From positions 1,097,001 to 1,161,000 of the forward strand of contig NZ_JAHRWL010000001.1 in assembly GCF_019104745.1 (NCBI RefSeq): a stretch of DNA of 64,000 bases. Reading direction: 5' to 3'. The stretch comes from Thalassococcus arenae (GTDB lineage Bacteria; Pseudomonadota; Alphaproteobacteria; Rhodobacterales; Rhodobacteraceae). The position numbers and the translations under genes were made by a program. The notes beneath the pieces are model-generated. The model ran no database searches. It saw only the letters and a program-made list of their open reading frames with translations, and had not been told where the DNA came from. Positions 16,534-24,907 of the stretch are shown piece after piece (position 1 is the first letter of the stretch; every line of letters starts with the position of its first letter).

Positions 16534-17181
16534 ATGTGGCATGTCATCAGGCGGAACTACGCGGTTTACGCGATCTGGGCGTTCCTGACGCTGGAACTGT
16601 CCGTTGCGCTGGTTACCGGGCGCTGGACGACCGCATTCGTTGCGGCCGCCACGCTGGGTTTGTCTGCCTTGCCTGCCCTGTTCGCCGCCAGGTTCGACAT
16701 CCGCCTGCCGGTCAGCTTTTTCGCCGCCGCGGTTCTGTTCATCTTCGCGACGATCTACCTGGGCGAAGTCGGGGATTTCTACGAACGCTACTGGTGGTGG
16801 GACATCATGCTGCACGGCGGCTCGGCGATGGGGTTCGGGCTGATCGGTTTCCTGTTCGTGTTCATGCTGTTCGAGGGAAACCGCTATGCCGCGCCGCCGA
16901 TCGCCGTGGCCTTCATATCTTTCTGCTTCGCCGTCACGATCGGTGCGGTCTGGGAAATCTTCGAATTCGGCATGGACCAATTGTTCGGGTTCAACATGCA
17001 GAAATCCGGTCTGACGGACACGATGACCGATCTCATCGTCAACTGTGCCGGAGCAGCGGTCGGTGCGGCTGCGGGGTATTTCTATCTCAAGGGCCGCCAG
17101 CTCGGCGGCCCCATCGCCGCGATAGAGGAATTCGTCCGGTTGAACCGCCGGCTTTTCCGCAAGGCCACCCGACGCGACTGA
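16534..17181 (+). CDS. DUF2238-like integral membrane protein
   Basis: A 215-residue protein with about six membrane helices. The block WWWDIMLHGGSAMGFGLIGF and the later GAVWEIFEFGMDQLFGFNMQ followed by GLTDTMTDLIVNCAGAAVGA match a widespread family of small membrane proteins (DUF2238/YjdF-like) with conserved Asp, His and Glu residues within the membrane. The function is unknown. The ATG at 16534 (MWHVIRRNYA) was chosen because the upstream extension has no membrane or family character. It ends one base before the stop of leuB (convergent). Confidence 0.65.
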   Translation: MWHVIRRNYAVYAIWAFLTLELSVALVTGRWTTAFVAAATLGLSALPALFAARFDIRLPVSFFAAAVLFIFATIYLGEVGDFYERYWWWDIMLHGGSAMGFGLIGFLFVFMLFEGNRYAAPPIAVAFISFCFAVTIGAVWEIFEFGMDQLFGFNMQKSGLTDTMTDLIVNCAGAAVGAAAGYFYLKGRQLGGPIAAIEEFVRLNRRLFRKATRRD

Positions 17182-17182
17182 T

Positions 17183-18286
17183 CTACAGCGACGCGTCCAG
17201 CTTGGCGAGGACCGCATCGCCCATCTGCGTGGTCGAAACCGGCTGCACGCCCTCTTGCCCCAGCAGATCGGCAGTGCGCACACCATCGGCCAGAACCGCC
17301 TCGACCGCCTGTTCGACGCGGGTCGCTTCGTCGCCCATGTCGAAGCTGTAGCGCAGCGCCATGGCAAAGCTGAGGATGCAGGCGATCGGGTTCGCCTTTC
17401 CCTGCCCTGCGATGTCGGGAGCCGAGCCGTGGACCGGCTCGTACAGAGCCTTTGGCCGGCCATTGGCCATCGGCGCGCCCAGGCTGGCCGAGGGCAACAT
17501 GCCCAGGCTGCCGGTCAGCATCGCGGCAAGGTCGGACAGCAAATCGCCGAACAGGTTGTCGGTGACGATGACGTCAAACTGCTTGGGCCAGCGGGTCAGC
17601 TGCATGGCGCCGGCATCGGCATACATGTGGCTCAACTCGACCTCGGGGTAATCGGCGCCGACGCGGGTCACGACCTCGCGCCAAAGCACGCCGGATTCCA
17701 TCACGTTGGCCTTTTCCATCGAGCAGAGTTTCTTGCCCCGGCGCATGGCCAGTTCAAAGGCCGACCGCGCGACGCGGTCGATCTCTGACTCGGTGTAGCG
17801 CTGCGTGTTGATGCCGACGCGTTCGTTGCCTTCTTCGAAGATGCCGCGCGGTTCGCCGAAATAGACACCGCTGGTCAGTTCCCGGACGATCATGATGTCG
17901 AGGCCTGCGACCACGTCCTTTTTCAGCGACGAGAAATCCGCCAGCGCGTCGAAACACTGCGCCGGGCGCAGGTTGGCATAGAGATCCATCTCCTTGCGCA
18001 GGCGCAGCAGGCCGCGTTCGGGCTTTACCGAGAAGTCGAGATTGTCGTATTGCGGCCCGCCGACGGCCCCAAGCAGCACGGCATCGACCTCTTGCGCCTT
18101 GGCCATGGTGTCGTCGTGCAGCGGGACGCCGTGCATGTCGTAGGCGCAGCCGCCGACCAGGTCTTCGCTGACATCGAAGTTGATCCCCCGTTTGGCGCCG
18201 AACCAGTCGATGACGCGGCGAACCTCGGCCATGACCTCGGGGCCGATACCGTCACCGGGCAGGATGAGAAGCGAGGGATTCGTCAT
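17183..18286 (-). CDS. leuB: 3-isopropylmalate dehydrogenase
   Basis: LeuB oxidises and decarboxylates 3-isopropylmalate to 2-oxoisocaproate, the third step of leucine synthesis. The 367-residue product starts [19 protein letters not shown] and contains the substrate-binding [16 protein letters not shown], the [13 protein letters not shown] block and the C-terminal [29 protein letters not shown] signature with the metal-binding aspartates. The ATG at 18286 marks the conserved start; the upstream reading frame is non-homologous. A perfect hairpin (18302-18318) lies in the 55-base gap between the LysR stop and this start. leuD and leuC lie 4 kb away on the same strand. Confidence 0.95.
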   Translation of the reverse strand: MTNPSLLILPGDGIGPEVMAEVRRVIDWFGAKRGINFDVSEDLVGGCAYDMHGVPLHDDTMAKAQEVDAVLLGAVGGPQYDNLDFSVKPERGLLRLRKEMDLYANLRPAQCFDALADFSSLKKDVVAGLDIMIVRELTSGVYFGEPRGIFEEGNERVGINTQRYTESEIDRVARSAFELAMRRGKKLCSMEKANVMESGVLWREVVTRVGADYPEVELSHMYADAGAMQLTRWPKQFDVIVTDNLFGDLLSDLAAMLTGSLGMLPSASLGAPMANGRPKALYEPVHGSAPDIAGQGKANPIACILSFAMALRYSFDMGDEATRVEQAVEAVLADGVRTADLLGQEGVQPVSTTQMGDAVLAKLDASL

Positions 18287-18301
18287 GGCCTTGGGTCCTT
18301 T

Positions 18302-18318
18302 CGATGCGTCGCGCATCG
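18302..18318 (-). promoter_or_regulatory. Hairpin in the leuB leader (CGATGCG-TCG-CGCATCG)
   Basis: A perfect 7-bp stem with a three-base loop occupies the short gap upstream of leuB, directly downstream of the LysR gene. It lacks a following T-run, so it is not a typical terminator on its own. It could terminate or slow the LysR transcript or shape the leuB leader. Confidence 0.35.
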
Positions 18319-18341
18319 CGTAGACCGGTTGACCGCGAGGG

Positions 18342-19238
18342 TCAAGAAACCTGCGGTGCGAGACCCTCGGCCAGAATGTCCCAGACCCGGCGGATCCGGG
18401 GCGTGTCGCGCACCGCCTCGTGCGCGGCGAGCCACACCGGCAGGGTCGGCAGCGGCATGTCGGGGAACAGGCGTTCCAGTTCGGGATACCGGTCGGCGAG
18501 ATTGCGTTGCGCGAAACCCAGACCGCACCCGGCGCGCAGCAGTTCGAAATAGACGCTGTGGTTGTCGCAGCGCGTGGCGAACCAGTCACGGGTCGCCTCG
18601 ACCCCGTAGTCGCGCAGACCGCGCAGAATCAGATCGGACCGATCATAGCCGATCAGGTCGAAGTCGAAGAACTCGTCGAAGGTCTTGGGTCGCCCGGCGC
18701 GGTCGAGATAGGCGCGCGCGCCATAGATACCCAGTTCCAGATCACCCAGATGGCGGGTGACGATGTCCAGTTGTTCGGATCGGAACATGCGCACGGCGAT
18801 GTCCGCCTCGCGATACAGCAGGTTTTCCGAAGCATCGTTGGGGACGAGGTCGATCGAGATATCGGGTTCCTCCTGCCGGATGCGCGCAAGGATCGGCGGC
18901 AGGTGGTGATGCGCGGTGAACTGGCTGGCGGTGATGCGCACTGGCCCCGCCAGCCGGTCGGAGCGGCCCGCAGCGGTCAGGCTGAGCGCGTGCATGCCAT
19001 CGGCCATGGCGCGGGCATGGGGCAGCAGGGCGTGCGCGGCATCGGTCGGCTGCAGGCCGCGGGCCTTGCGGTGGAACAGGGTCAGGGCCAGCGCCTCTTC
19101 GATCTGCTTGATCTGCCGACCGGCGGTGGGCTGGCTGATGCCCAGCCGCCGCGCCGCCTGCGACAGCGACCCGGTTTCGGCGACGGTCAGGAAGGTCTGT
19201 ATCAGCGACCAGTCAAGGGATGAGAGTGATGCATTCAT
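18342..19238 (-). CDS. LysR-family transcriptional regulator
   Basis: A 298-residue LysR protein: N-terminal helix-turn-helix (about 8-66; [26 protein letters not shown]) and a periplasmic-binding-protein-like effector domain (about 95-295). It is divergent from the Rossmann-fold gene at 19333, and the 94-base region between them holds an ATTCAT-N6-ATGAAT inverted repeat overlapping its own start codon. LysR proteins usually control the divergent neighbour and themselves, so this one most likely regulates the Rossmann-fold gene. It lies upstream of leuB on the same strand, but the known leu regulators differ, and I do not infer a role in leucine synthesis. Confidence 0.9.
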   Translation of the reverse strand: MNASLSSLDWSLIQTFLTVAETGSLSQAARRLGISQPTAGRQIKQIEEALALTLFHRKARGLQPTDAAHALLPHARAMADGMHALSLTAAGRSDRLAGPVRITASQFTAHHHLPPILARIRQEEPDISIDLVPNDASENLLYREADIAVRMFRSEQLDIVTRHLGDLELGIYGARAYLDRAGRPKTFDEFFDFDLIGYDRSDLILRGLRDYGVEATRDWFATRCDNHSVYFELLRAGCGLGFAQRNLADRYPELERLFPDMPLPTLPVWLAAHEAVRDTPRIRRVWDILAEGLAPQVS

Positions 19239-19250
19239 TCACGCATGAAT
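19233..19250. promoter_or_regulatory. Probable LysR binding site, ATTCAT-N6-ATGAAT
   Basis: A perfect 6-bp inverted repeat with a 6-base spacer overlaps the LysR start codon in the divergent promoter region. AT-rich interrupted dyads of this size fit the general LysR box pattern. The assignment is based on position and symmetry only. Confidence 0.45.
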
Positions 19251-19332
19251 ACATGACCTGCAGATTCTGACAATTTTCTTGTCGATTTGAATGGCTCATC
19301 CTTCCCAAAGGTAAAGCACACAGGAGGTGACG

Positions 19333-20265
19333 ATGACGGGAACGGTCTTGATCCTTGGCGGTGCGGGCCGCTTTGGAAAACACGCCGCCGAGGCCTTCTG
19401 GAACGCCGGATGGCGCATCCGTCTGTTCGACCGTTCGCGCGACGATCTGACATCGGCCAGCGACGGCGCGGAAGTGATCGTCAATGCCTGGAACCCGCCC
19501 TACGCGGATTGGGCCAGGACTTTGCCATCGCTGACCGGGCGCGTCATCTCTGCGGCCAAGGGGACCGGCGCAACCGTTCTGATCCCCGGCAACGTCTACA
19601 ATTTCGGGGCCGAAGCCAAGGACCTGTTCGGTTCCGGCACCCCGCACGCCGCCACGAATCCATTGGGCCGGCTGCGCGCCGAGATGGAGGCTGCCTACCG
19701 TGCGGCCGGTGTCAGGACGATCGTGCTGCGCGCGGGCGATTTCCTTGATACCGAAGCGTCGGGCAACTGGTTCGACAAGGTGATGGCCCCGTCGCTGGGT
19801 CGTGGCGTGCTGACGTATCCGGGCGATCCCGACGCGGCGCATGCCTGGGCCTGGCTGCCGGACATGGCCCGGGCGGCCGAGCTTTTGGCGCGCCGGCGGC
19901 GGAACCTGCCGGCTTTCGTCGACGTCCCGTTTCCCGGTTACACGCTGACCGCGCGGCAGATGGCGAACGTGTTGTCGCGGTCGCTGAATCGCCCGGTGCG
20001 GGTCAAGCGGATGAACTGGCTGCCGATCCATCTGGCGCAACCGGTTTGGCCGACGGCCCGGCACCTGCTCGAGATGCGCTATCTCTGGTCCAAGCCGCAT
20101 CGGCTCGACCCGGCTCTGCTGAATGACCTGTTGCCGGCTTTCGCCGCAACCGATCCCGAAGACGCGCTCGGGCAAGCGGCCATGGCCGCGATGCGGGCGG
20201 CTAGGGAATGCGCAGGTCGACCCAGACGGGTCTGTGCGGCCCGTTTCCGTCTACGGCATTCCTGA
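19333..20265 (+). CDS. NAD-dependent epimerase/dehydratase-like Rossmann-fold protein
   Basis: A 310-residue extended-SDR-like protein. GTVLILGGAGRFGKHAAEA at the N-terminus is the nucleotide-binding glycine motif (GGAGRFG). A conserved GNVYNFG segment near residue 90 occupies the place of the catalytic region, and no clear YxxxK is seen, so it may be an atypical member such as an NAD(P)H-binding reductase. The ATG at 19333 follows a perfect AGGAGG by five bases; a GTG two codons earlier overlaps that site. The last 65 bases overlap the 3' end of the convergent EEP-like gene. It is divergent from, and probably controlled by, the LysR protein. Confidence 0.75.
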   Translation: MTGTVLILGGAGRFGKHAAEAFWNAGWRIRLFDRSRDDLTSASDGAEVIVNAWNPPYADWARTLPSLTGRVISAAKGTGATVLIPGNVYNFGAEAKDLFGSGTPHAATNPLGRLRAEMEAAYRAAGVRTIVLRAGDFLDTEASGNWFDKVMAPSLGRGVLTYPGDPDAAHAWAWLPDMARAAELLARRRRNLPAFVDVPFPGYTLTARQMANVLSRSLNRPVRVKRMNWLPIHLAQPVWPTARHLLEMRYLWSKPHRLDPALLNDLLPAFAATDPEDALGQAAMAAMRAARECAGRPRRVCAARFRLRHS

Positions 20266-21175
20266 CTGCGGCGCCGGTCACGGTGAAGGCCGAGCCCGGC
20301 AGAACATAGCTGACGCGCATCGATCCCGCACTGTCCCAGCGAACCGTCGCCAAACCCGGCAGCGGATCTTGCAGGCGGGAATGCGTCAGCAAAGCCTGCA
20401 CAGCGCTGCGTAACCCGTCACCGCGATCGGGATCGAGGTTGAGATTCCCGACGATCACGGGCCAGTCCGGCCTTTCCAGGCCGCCTGGCAGCACGCCGTC
20501 CAGCATCAGTCCGGCCAACGCGATCTCGTCTGCATTGCGCCGGCCGTTGCGATCCTCGGGCCCGTCGAAGACCGGCGGTGTCGCGGCAAGAACGATCAGC
20601 GTCAGGGTGCCCGAAGGCGTTTGCACCGGCAGGCGCCAATGCCCGGTCGAGGACAGGCGCTGAATGTCGTGGCCGGGATCGTCAGCGGCGATCCGGCTGC
20701 CGGGCAGATCGCGCCAGAGCATCGGCGACATGTCGACCGCAGGACCGAAGGGCAAGCGCGACAGAACTGCCAGCCCGCCCTGCCCCGCGAACCGTCCATA
20801 GCCCTGTGCGTCGCGCGGCCCGCCCAGCCGTCCGTCGCCATCCATGTCGCGTCCGGTCGGCGTTCCCGAGTTGGGGCGCAAGGCAAAGAGATGGGGGTAG
20901 TCGACCCCCTCGGAGCGCAACCGGTCGCGCAGCGCCGTCAGCGCGGCATGACCGGCGTCGTAATCGACATGGGTCAGCACAACGATGTCGGCCCCCATCG
21001 CGGCGAGTTCTGCGATGGCGGCCGTCGCGGCCTTGTCCTTGTCGCCCATAAGATCCCGCAGCAACAATCCCGGACCGTCGCGCGACAGATCGGCGTGCCA
21101 GGTGGCGATGCGCAGCGCTTCGGCGGAACAGGCCGTCGCCAGAAAGCCCAGAACCGCCAGCGTCGCGAGGATCAG
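20201..21175 (-). CDS. Secreted EEP-fold protein with degenerate active site, probable CTG start
   Basis: A 324-residue protein with an N-terminal signal peptide (ILATLAVLGFLATACSA) and EEP-fold layout. The blocks LRIATWHADLSRDGPGLLLRD, FALRPNSGTPTGRDMDGDGRLGG and YGRFAGQGGLAVLSR are recognisable from secreted EEP proteins of Rhodobacteraceae. Catalytic positions are altered: H27 for Asn, H69 for the catalytic Glu, N244 for Asp in the GDxN motif, S289 for Asp in the xDYVL motif and P313 for Asp before H314. No ATG, GTG or TTG lies near the signal peptide; the only candidate is CTG at 21175, overlapping the stop of the upstream gene as CTGA. The next in-frame ATG, at 21289, would read through the neighbour. 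Function unknown. Confidence 0.7.
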   Translation of the reverse strand: MILATLAVLGFLATACSAEALRIATWHADLSRDGPGLLLRDLMGDKDKAATAAIAELAAMGADIVVLTHVDYDAGHAALTALRDRLRSEGVDYPHLFALRPNSGTPTGRDMDGDGRLGGPRDAQGYGRFAGQGGLAVLSRLPFGPAVDMSPMLWRDLPGSRIAADDPGHDIQRLSSTGHWRLPVQTPSGTLTLIVLAATPPVFDGPEDRNGRRNADEIALAGLMLDGVLPGGLERPDWPVIVGNLNLDPDRGDGLRSAVQALLTHSRLQDPLPGLATVRWDSAGSMRVSYVLPGSAFTVTGAAVRNAVDGNGPHRPVWVDLRIP

Positions 21176-22002
21176 ATGATCTGCGCCTCGGGCTGGGCGT
21201 AGGCGCGGCGGCGCTTTTCTTCGACCAGGCCGGCGATGCGCAGCAGGGCCACGCCCCGCATGATCAGGCTTACCGGTAGAAAGGCCCATGCGCTCAGCAT
21301 CCAGATCAGGGTCTGCGGGTTTTCCAGCGCCGGCGGCGTGGTATGCGCCGCGAAGGTCTGGACCACCGCCGGGATCAGGAATGGAAGCAGAAACCCTAAT
21401 GCAACGTTAACATTGCCATCACGCTTGAGCCGGGCCAGCACGTCACCGCCGGTCGTGGGATCGAAAAGCGGCAGGTTGACGTAGAAGTTGAATGCGCCGT
21501 TTCGGATCGGCCAGGCCATCAGCCGCACGCACAGGATGAAAAGCAGCAATGTCAGCATCGACATCAGGTAGGCGGTGCCGGCATGGATGCGGACCATCTG
21601 CACGATCGTTTCGGACGTGTCGGCCGGAACCATCAGGATCACCAGGTGCACCGGCGAAAACGGAACATCCATCGCGGAGCCGATACGCGCGCCCATGCCG
21701 GTCAGGATTTCACTGGCCAGGCTGGGCTGAACCGCCCCCCGCGCAATCAGGGTCAATGCCAGAACGGTCAGGAACAACGCCACGAATCGCAACCGGTTGA
21801 ACGGCGGCGCGGCACGGAACTCCAGCAGGCTGGGGCTGTCGGAATGGTATTCGACAAAGGTCAGAACGGCGGCGATCAGCGACAAAAGGGCCGCGATCTG
21901 GGCGGAGTCGGCGGAAATCCCCGGCAGCAGAACCGCCGGCATCGCTATCAGCATGGCAACGAGAAACGCCCGTGCCGCAGCGCCGATCATCCGCTGAATC
22001 AA
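21172..22002 (-). CDS. Conserved-looking polytopic membrane protein of unknown function
   Basis: A 276-residue protein with about six membrane helices (around residues 10-28, 35-52, 70-90, 142-162, 195-215 and 232-252). I do not recognise a family. The segment between helices 3 and 4 (SAMDVPFSPVHLVILMVPADTSETIV) and the loop RNGAFNFYVNLPLFDPTTGGDVLARLKRDGNVNVALG are the most distinctive parts. The start may be TTG at 22002 (preceded by AAAGGGCAGG) or ATG at 21990. The stop codon overlaps the CTG start of the secreted EEP-like protein, so the two are probably co-translated and may act together at the envelope. Confidence 0.6.
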   Translation of the reverse strand: MIQRMIGAAARAFLVAMLIAMPAVLLPGISADSAQIAALLSLIAAVLTFVEYHSDSPSLLEFRAAPPFNRLRFVALFLTVLALTLIARGAVQPSLASEILTGMGARIGSAMDVPFSPVHLVILMVPADTSETIVQMVRIHAGTAYLMSMLTLLLFILCVRLMAWPIRNGAFNFYVNLPLFDPTTGGDVLARLKRDGNVNVALGFLLPFLIPAVVQTFAAHTTPPALENPQTLIWMLSAWAFLPVSLIMRGVALLRIAGLVEEKRRRAYAQPEAQII

Positions 22003-22221
22003 GTGCCTGCCCTTTCAGTTCGGACGGAACCGGTACGATGCCGATCCCTTGTTCCGTTCTGCGACCGCCAATTGTGGCGGCTTGCCTCATTCTTGCCCAA
22101 CTTTTGCCCCCTTTCCCTGTGCGGCTCAAGGTCAGCGGCCAGATTGCGCAGAGTTTGTGGCATTTTCTGGGGCGGGCTGGTGCAGGCTTGCATCAAGTGG
22201 ATAAAAATCCACCGGAATGAA

Positions 22222-22256
22222 AAAGCGCGCCACAACATGTTGTTGTGACGCGCTTT
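22222..22256 (-). terminator. Rho-independent terminator of the leuCD transcript
   Basis: On the minus strand an AAAGCGCG/CGCGCTTT stem, extended through one mismatch by CACAACA/TGTTGTG, is followed by a run of five T before CATTCC. It lies 40 bases after the leuD stop and has the form of an intrinsic terminator. The stem also ends in AAA on the opposite strand, but no gene there needs it. Confidence 0.8.
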
Positions 22257-22296
22257 CCTAACACAAGTCCGGTGGTGATCCGGGACCTCGTGAATG

Positions 22297-22902
22297 TCAG
22301 ACCCAGGGCCGCGCCTGGCTGGCCTGCACCTCGAACGTATCGATCGCGGCGGCCTTTTCCATTGTCAGGCCGATGTCGTCCAGTCCGTTCAAAAGGCAGT
22401 GTTTCTTGAAACCGTCTACTTCGAACGAAAATCGTTCGCCGTCCGAGCTGGTCACCGTCTGCGCCTCGAGATCGACGATCATCCGCGCGTTCGACCCCTT
22501 TTCGGCGTCCTTCATCAGCACGTCGACCGCTTCCTGCGGCAAGACGATGGGCAGGATGCCGTTCTTGAAGCAGTTGTTGTAGAAGATGTCGGCGAAGCTG
22601 GTCGAGATGACCGACTTGATACCGAAATCCTTGAGCGCCCAGGGGGCGTGTTCCCGCGACGATCCGCAGCCGAAATTGTCGCCCGCGACCAGGATTTCGG
22701 CCTGTCGGTATTGCGGCTGGTTCAGCACGAAATCGGGGATCTCGTTGCCCTGGCGGTCATAGCGCATCTCGTCGAACAGGTTCACGCCGAGACCCGAGCG
22801 CTTGATCGTCTTCAGGAACTGTTTCGGAATGATCATGTCGGTGTCGATATTGACCAGCGGCAGTGGTGCCGCGATCCCGGTGAGGGTGGTGAATTTTTCC
22901 AT
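22297..22902 (-). CDS. leuD: 3-isopropylmalate dehydratase small subunit
   Basis: LeuD is the swivel subunit of isopropylmalate isomerase (2-isopropylmalate to 3-isopropylmalate). The 201-residue product shows the family blocks [35 protein letters not shown] and [16 protein letters not shown]. The ATG at 22902 was preferred over the ATG two codons upstream because GAGG then lies at a good 8-base spacing, and because 201 residues is the standard length. It is downstream of leuC on the same strand, with an 82-base gap filled mostly by a palindromic repeat. An intrinsic terminator follows at 22222-22256. Confidence 0.95.
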   Translation of the reverse strand: MEKFTTLTGIAAPLPLVNIDTDMIIPKQFLKTIKRSGLGVNLFDEMRYDRQGNEIPDFVLNQPQYRQAEILVAGDNFGCGSSREHAPWALKDFGIKSVISTSFADIFYNNCFKNGILPIVLPQEAVDVLMKDAEKGSNARMIVDLEAQTVTSSDGERFSFEVDGFKKHCLLNGLDDIGLTMEKAAAIDTFEVQASQARPWV

Positions 22903-22922
22903 TGTCATGTCCTCGAACGGTT

Positions 22923-22974
22923 GGCGGGGTGAACCCCGCCCTACGGTTTGTGGTAGGGCGGGGTTCACCCCGCC
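22923..22974. repeat. Nested palindromic (REP-like) element between leuC and leuD
   Basis: Two 22-base arms (22923-22944 and 22953-22974) are perfect reverse complements around an 8-base centre. Each arm is itself almost palindromic (GGCGGGGT-GA-ACCCCGCC), so the DNA can form either one 22-bp hairpin or two 8-bp hairpins. The element occupies most of the leuC-leuD intercistronic gap. From memory, similar GTAGGGCGGGGTTCACCCCGCC units recur between genes in roseobacter genomes. It may affect leuCD mRNA processing or subunit stoichiometry. Confidence 0.8.
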
Positions 22975-22984
22975 GCACCGTCGG

Positions 22985-24406
22985 TCAGGCCGGAACCGGC
23001 TCGTTCATCAATTCGCGCACATCGGTCAGCCGACCCGTGATCGCCGCAGCGGCGGCCATGGCAGGCGATACCAGGTGGGTACGGCCCTTGTAGCCCTGGC
23101 GGCCTTCGAAGTTGCGGTTCGAGGTCGACGCGCAGCGCTCGCCCTCGGACAGCTGGTCGGGGTTCATCGCAAGGCACATCGAGCAACCGGCAAGCCGCCA
23201 TTCGAACCCGGCCTCGCGGAAGATGTCGGCCAGCCCTTCCTCTTCGGCCTGGGCGCGGACCAGACCCGAGCCCGGCACGACCATCGCGCGCTTGACCTTG
23301 ATCTTGCGGCCCTTGAGGATTTCGGCCGCAGCGCGCAGGTCTTCGATCCGGCCATTGGTACACGACCCGATGAAGACCGTGTCGATCTCGATATCGGTGA
23401 GCTTGGTGCCCGGTTTCAGCCCCATGTAATCCAGCGACCGGCGCGCGGCCTCGACCTTGCCGCCCTTGAAGTCCTCGGGTGCGGGGACGGTCGCGGTGAT
23501 CGGCAGCACGTCTTCGGGCGATGTGCCCCAGGTCACGACCGGCTCGATCTCTTCGCCCTTGAGCGTGACGACCTTGTCCCAGTGCGCACCTTCGTCGGAG
23601 TAAAGCGTCTTCCACCAGTTCAACGCCGCTTCGTACTGCGCGCCCTTGGGGGCGTGCGGGCGGCCCTTGACGTAGTCGAAGGTTTTCTGATCGGGCGCGA
23701 TCAGGCCGGCGCGGGCGCCGCCTTCGATGGCCATGTTGCAGACGGTCATCCGACCTTCCATCGACAGGTCGCGGATCGCCTCGCCGCAATATTCGATGAC
23801 ATAGCCGGTGCCGCCTGCGGTGCCGGTGGCGCCGATCACCGCGAGGGTGATGTCCTTGGCCGTGACCCCCGGGCGCAGCTTGCCGGTGATCTCGACCTTC
23901 ATGTTCTTGGATTTCTTCTGGATCAGCGTCTGGGTGGCCAGCACATGTTCCACCTCGGACGTGCCGATGCCGTGGGCCAGCGCCCCGAAGGCGCCGTGGG
24001 TCGCGGTGTGGCTGTCACCACAGACGACCGTCATACCCGGCAGGGTCCATCCCTGTTCCGGCCCGACGATGTGCACGATGCCCTGACGCACGTCGTTGAC
24101 CGGGTAATAGTGAATGCCGAAGTCACGCGCGTTCTTGTCCAGCGCTGCGACCTGGATGCGGCTGTCCTCGGGCATCTGGTCGGGGTTGTCACGGCCCGCT
24201 GTGGTGGGCACGTTGTGATCCGGCACCGCAATGGTCTTTTCCGGAGCGCGCACCTTGCGGCCGGCCATGCGCAGCCCCTCGAAAGCTTGCGGGCTGGTCA
24301 CCTCGTGCACCAGGTGCCGATCGATATACAGAAGGCAGGTGCCATCGGCGTCTTCGTGGACGACATGGGCGTCCCAGATCTTGTCATAGAGCGTCTTGGG
24401 GGACAT
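22985..24406 (-). CDS. leuC: 3-isopropylmalate dehydratase large subunit
   Basis: LeuC is the aconitase-like [4Fe-4S] subunit of isopropylmalate isomerase. The product has 473 residues, begins [16 protein letters not shown] and has the cluster ligands C349 (GSCTNGR), C408 and C411 ([12 protein letters not shown]), plus the [10 protein letters not shown] block that binds substrate. Length and start agree with the family. Next downstream are a palindromic repeat and then leuD; leuB is further downstream on the same strand but separated by other genes. A possible 33-residue ORF lies just upstream. Confidence 0.96.
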   Translation of the reverse strand: MSPKTLYDKIWDAHVVHEDADGTCLLYIDRHLVHEVTSPQAFEGLRMAGRKVRAPEKTIAVPDHNVPTTAGRDNPDQMPEDSRIQVAALDKNARDFGIHYYPVNDVRQGIVHIVGPEQGWTLPGMTVVCGDSHTATHGAFGALAHGIGTSEVEHVLATQTLIQKKSKNMKVEITGKLRPGVTAKDITLAVIGATGTAGGTGYVIEYCGEAIRDLSMEGRMTVCNMAIEGGARAGLIAPDQKTFDYVKGRPHAPKGAQYEAALNWWKTLYSDEGAHWDKVVTLKGEEIEPVVTWGTSPEDVLPITATVPAPEDFKGGKVEAARRSLDYMGLKPGTKLTDIEIDTVFIGSCTNGRIEDLRAAAEILKGRKIKVKRAMVVPGSGLVRAQAEEEGLADIFREAGFEWRLAGCSMCLAMNPDQLSEGERCASTSNRNFEGRQGYKGRTHLVSPAMAAAAAITGRLTDVRELMNEPVPA

Positions 24407-24452
24407 CGGTCCTCTCCCGTTGAATGAAATATGTATGACGGTTCGGGCGCCG

Positions 24453-24554
24453 TCAGGCGCGGCGCAGGCCTAGACGGGCCAGCACGCTGTGGCTGGCGCC
24501 GTAAAAACGCTCGCGCAGACGGGCGCGGTCGGCTTGATCGAAGACTCCGGTCAT
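24453..24554 (-). CDS. Possible 33-residue small protein or leader peptide upstream of leuC
   Basis: A short frame, ATG at 24554 to TGA at 24453, ends 46 bases before leuC on the same strand. The product is [20 protein letters not shown] followed by [13 protein letters not shown]. Third codon positions are about 75 percent G or C, as in real genes nearby, but the ribosome-binding site (AAGGA) is about 15 bases away, which is too far to be convincing. Three of the last ten residues before RRA are leucine-rich (VLARLGL), so a leucine-responsive leader is conceivable, but the leucine codons are not tandem. Low-confidence call. Confidence 0.3.
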   Translation of the reverse strand: MTGVFDQADRARLRERFYGASHSVLARLGLRRA

Positions 24555-24694
24555 GGCAGACGGAATACATCCTTGCGGCCAAGCTCGCAAGTCGCGTCAG
24601 GCCGTCGCAGGTGGCACGAGGTCCGTGGGTCGCGGCTTGAAAATGATCCGGACCGACCCCTTCTTCGTAGCTATCGTATCGAAGGAGAAAATCG

Positions 24695-24835
24695 ATGCTG
24701 TCCGGTCTAAACCTGATGAACATGTCCCTGATCGCCGTCCTTGCCGTGGCTGCGCTTTCGGTGAATGCGTCGGGCGATCTCGGAACGGCGTCGATCGCCG
24801 TTGGCGCGCCTGCGGCGGTGGCCAGCGCTCCGTGA
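24695..24835 (+). CDS. Small hydrophobic 46-residue protein, probably exported or membrane-bound
   Basis: The ORF is MLSGLNLMNMSLIAVLAVAA, then a short alanine/glycine/serine-rich tail ending VASAP. It has a textbook ribosome-binding site (AAGGAG with seven bases to the ATG), which is the main reason for calling it. Residues 8-24 form one hydrophobic helix that could be a signal anchor or a cleaved signal peptide. I do not recognise a family. It is 72 bases upstream of the MscS gene on the same strand and divergent from leuC. It could be a small membrane protein partnering the channel or an independent transcript. Confidence 0.5.
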   Translation: MLSGLNLMNMSLIAVLAVAALSVNASGDLGTASIAVGAPAAVASAP

Positions 24836-24907
24836 CGCGCCCGGCCTAGGCCCTTGCTGTCCGGCGACGCAGATGCGACGCTGACGGCGAGCAGCCAGCA
24901 AAAGCCG

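Noticed and set aside
19322-19332. GTG at 19327 as start of the Rossmann-fold gene
   Set aside because: It overlaps the AGGAGG ribosome-binding site that serves the ATG at 19333.
22802-24427. 541-codon open frame opposite leuC
   Set aside because: leuC with all its cluster cysteines is on the other strand; the frame also runs through the palindromic repeat.
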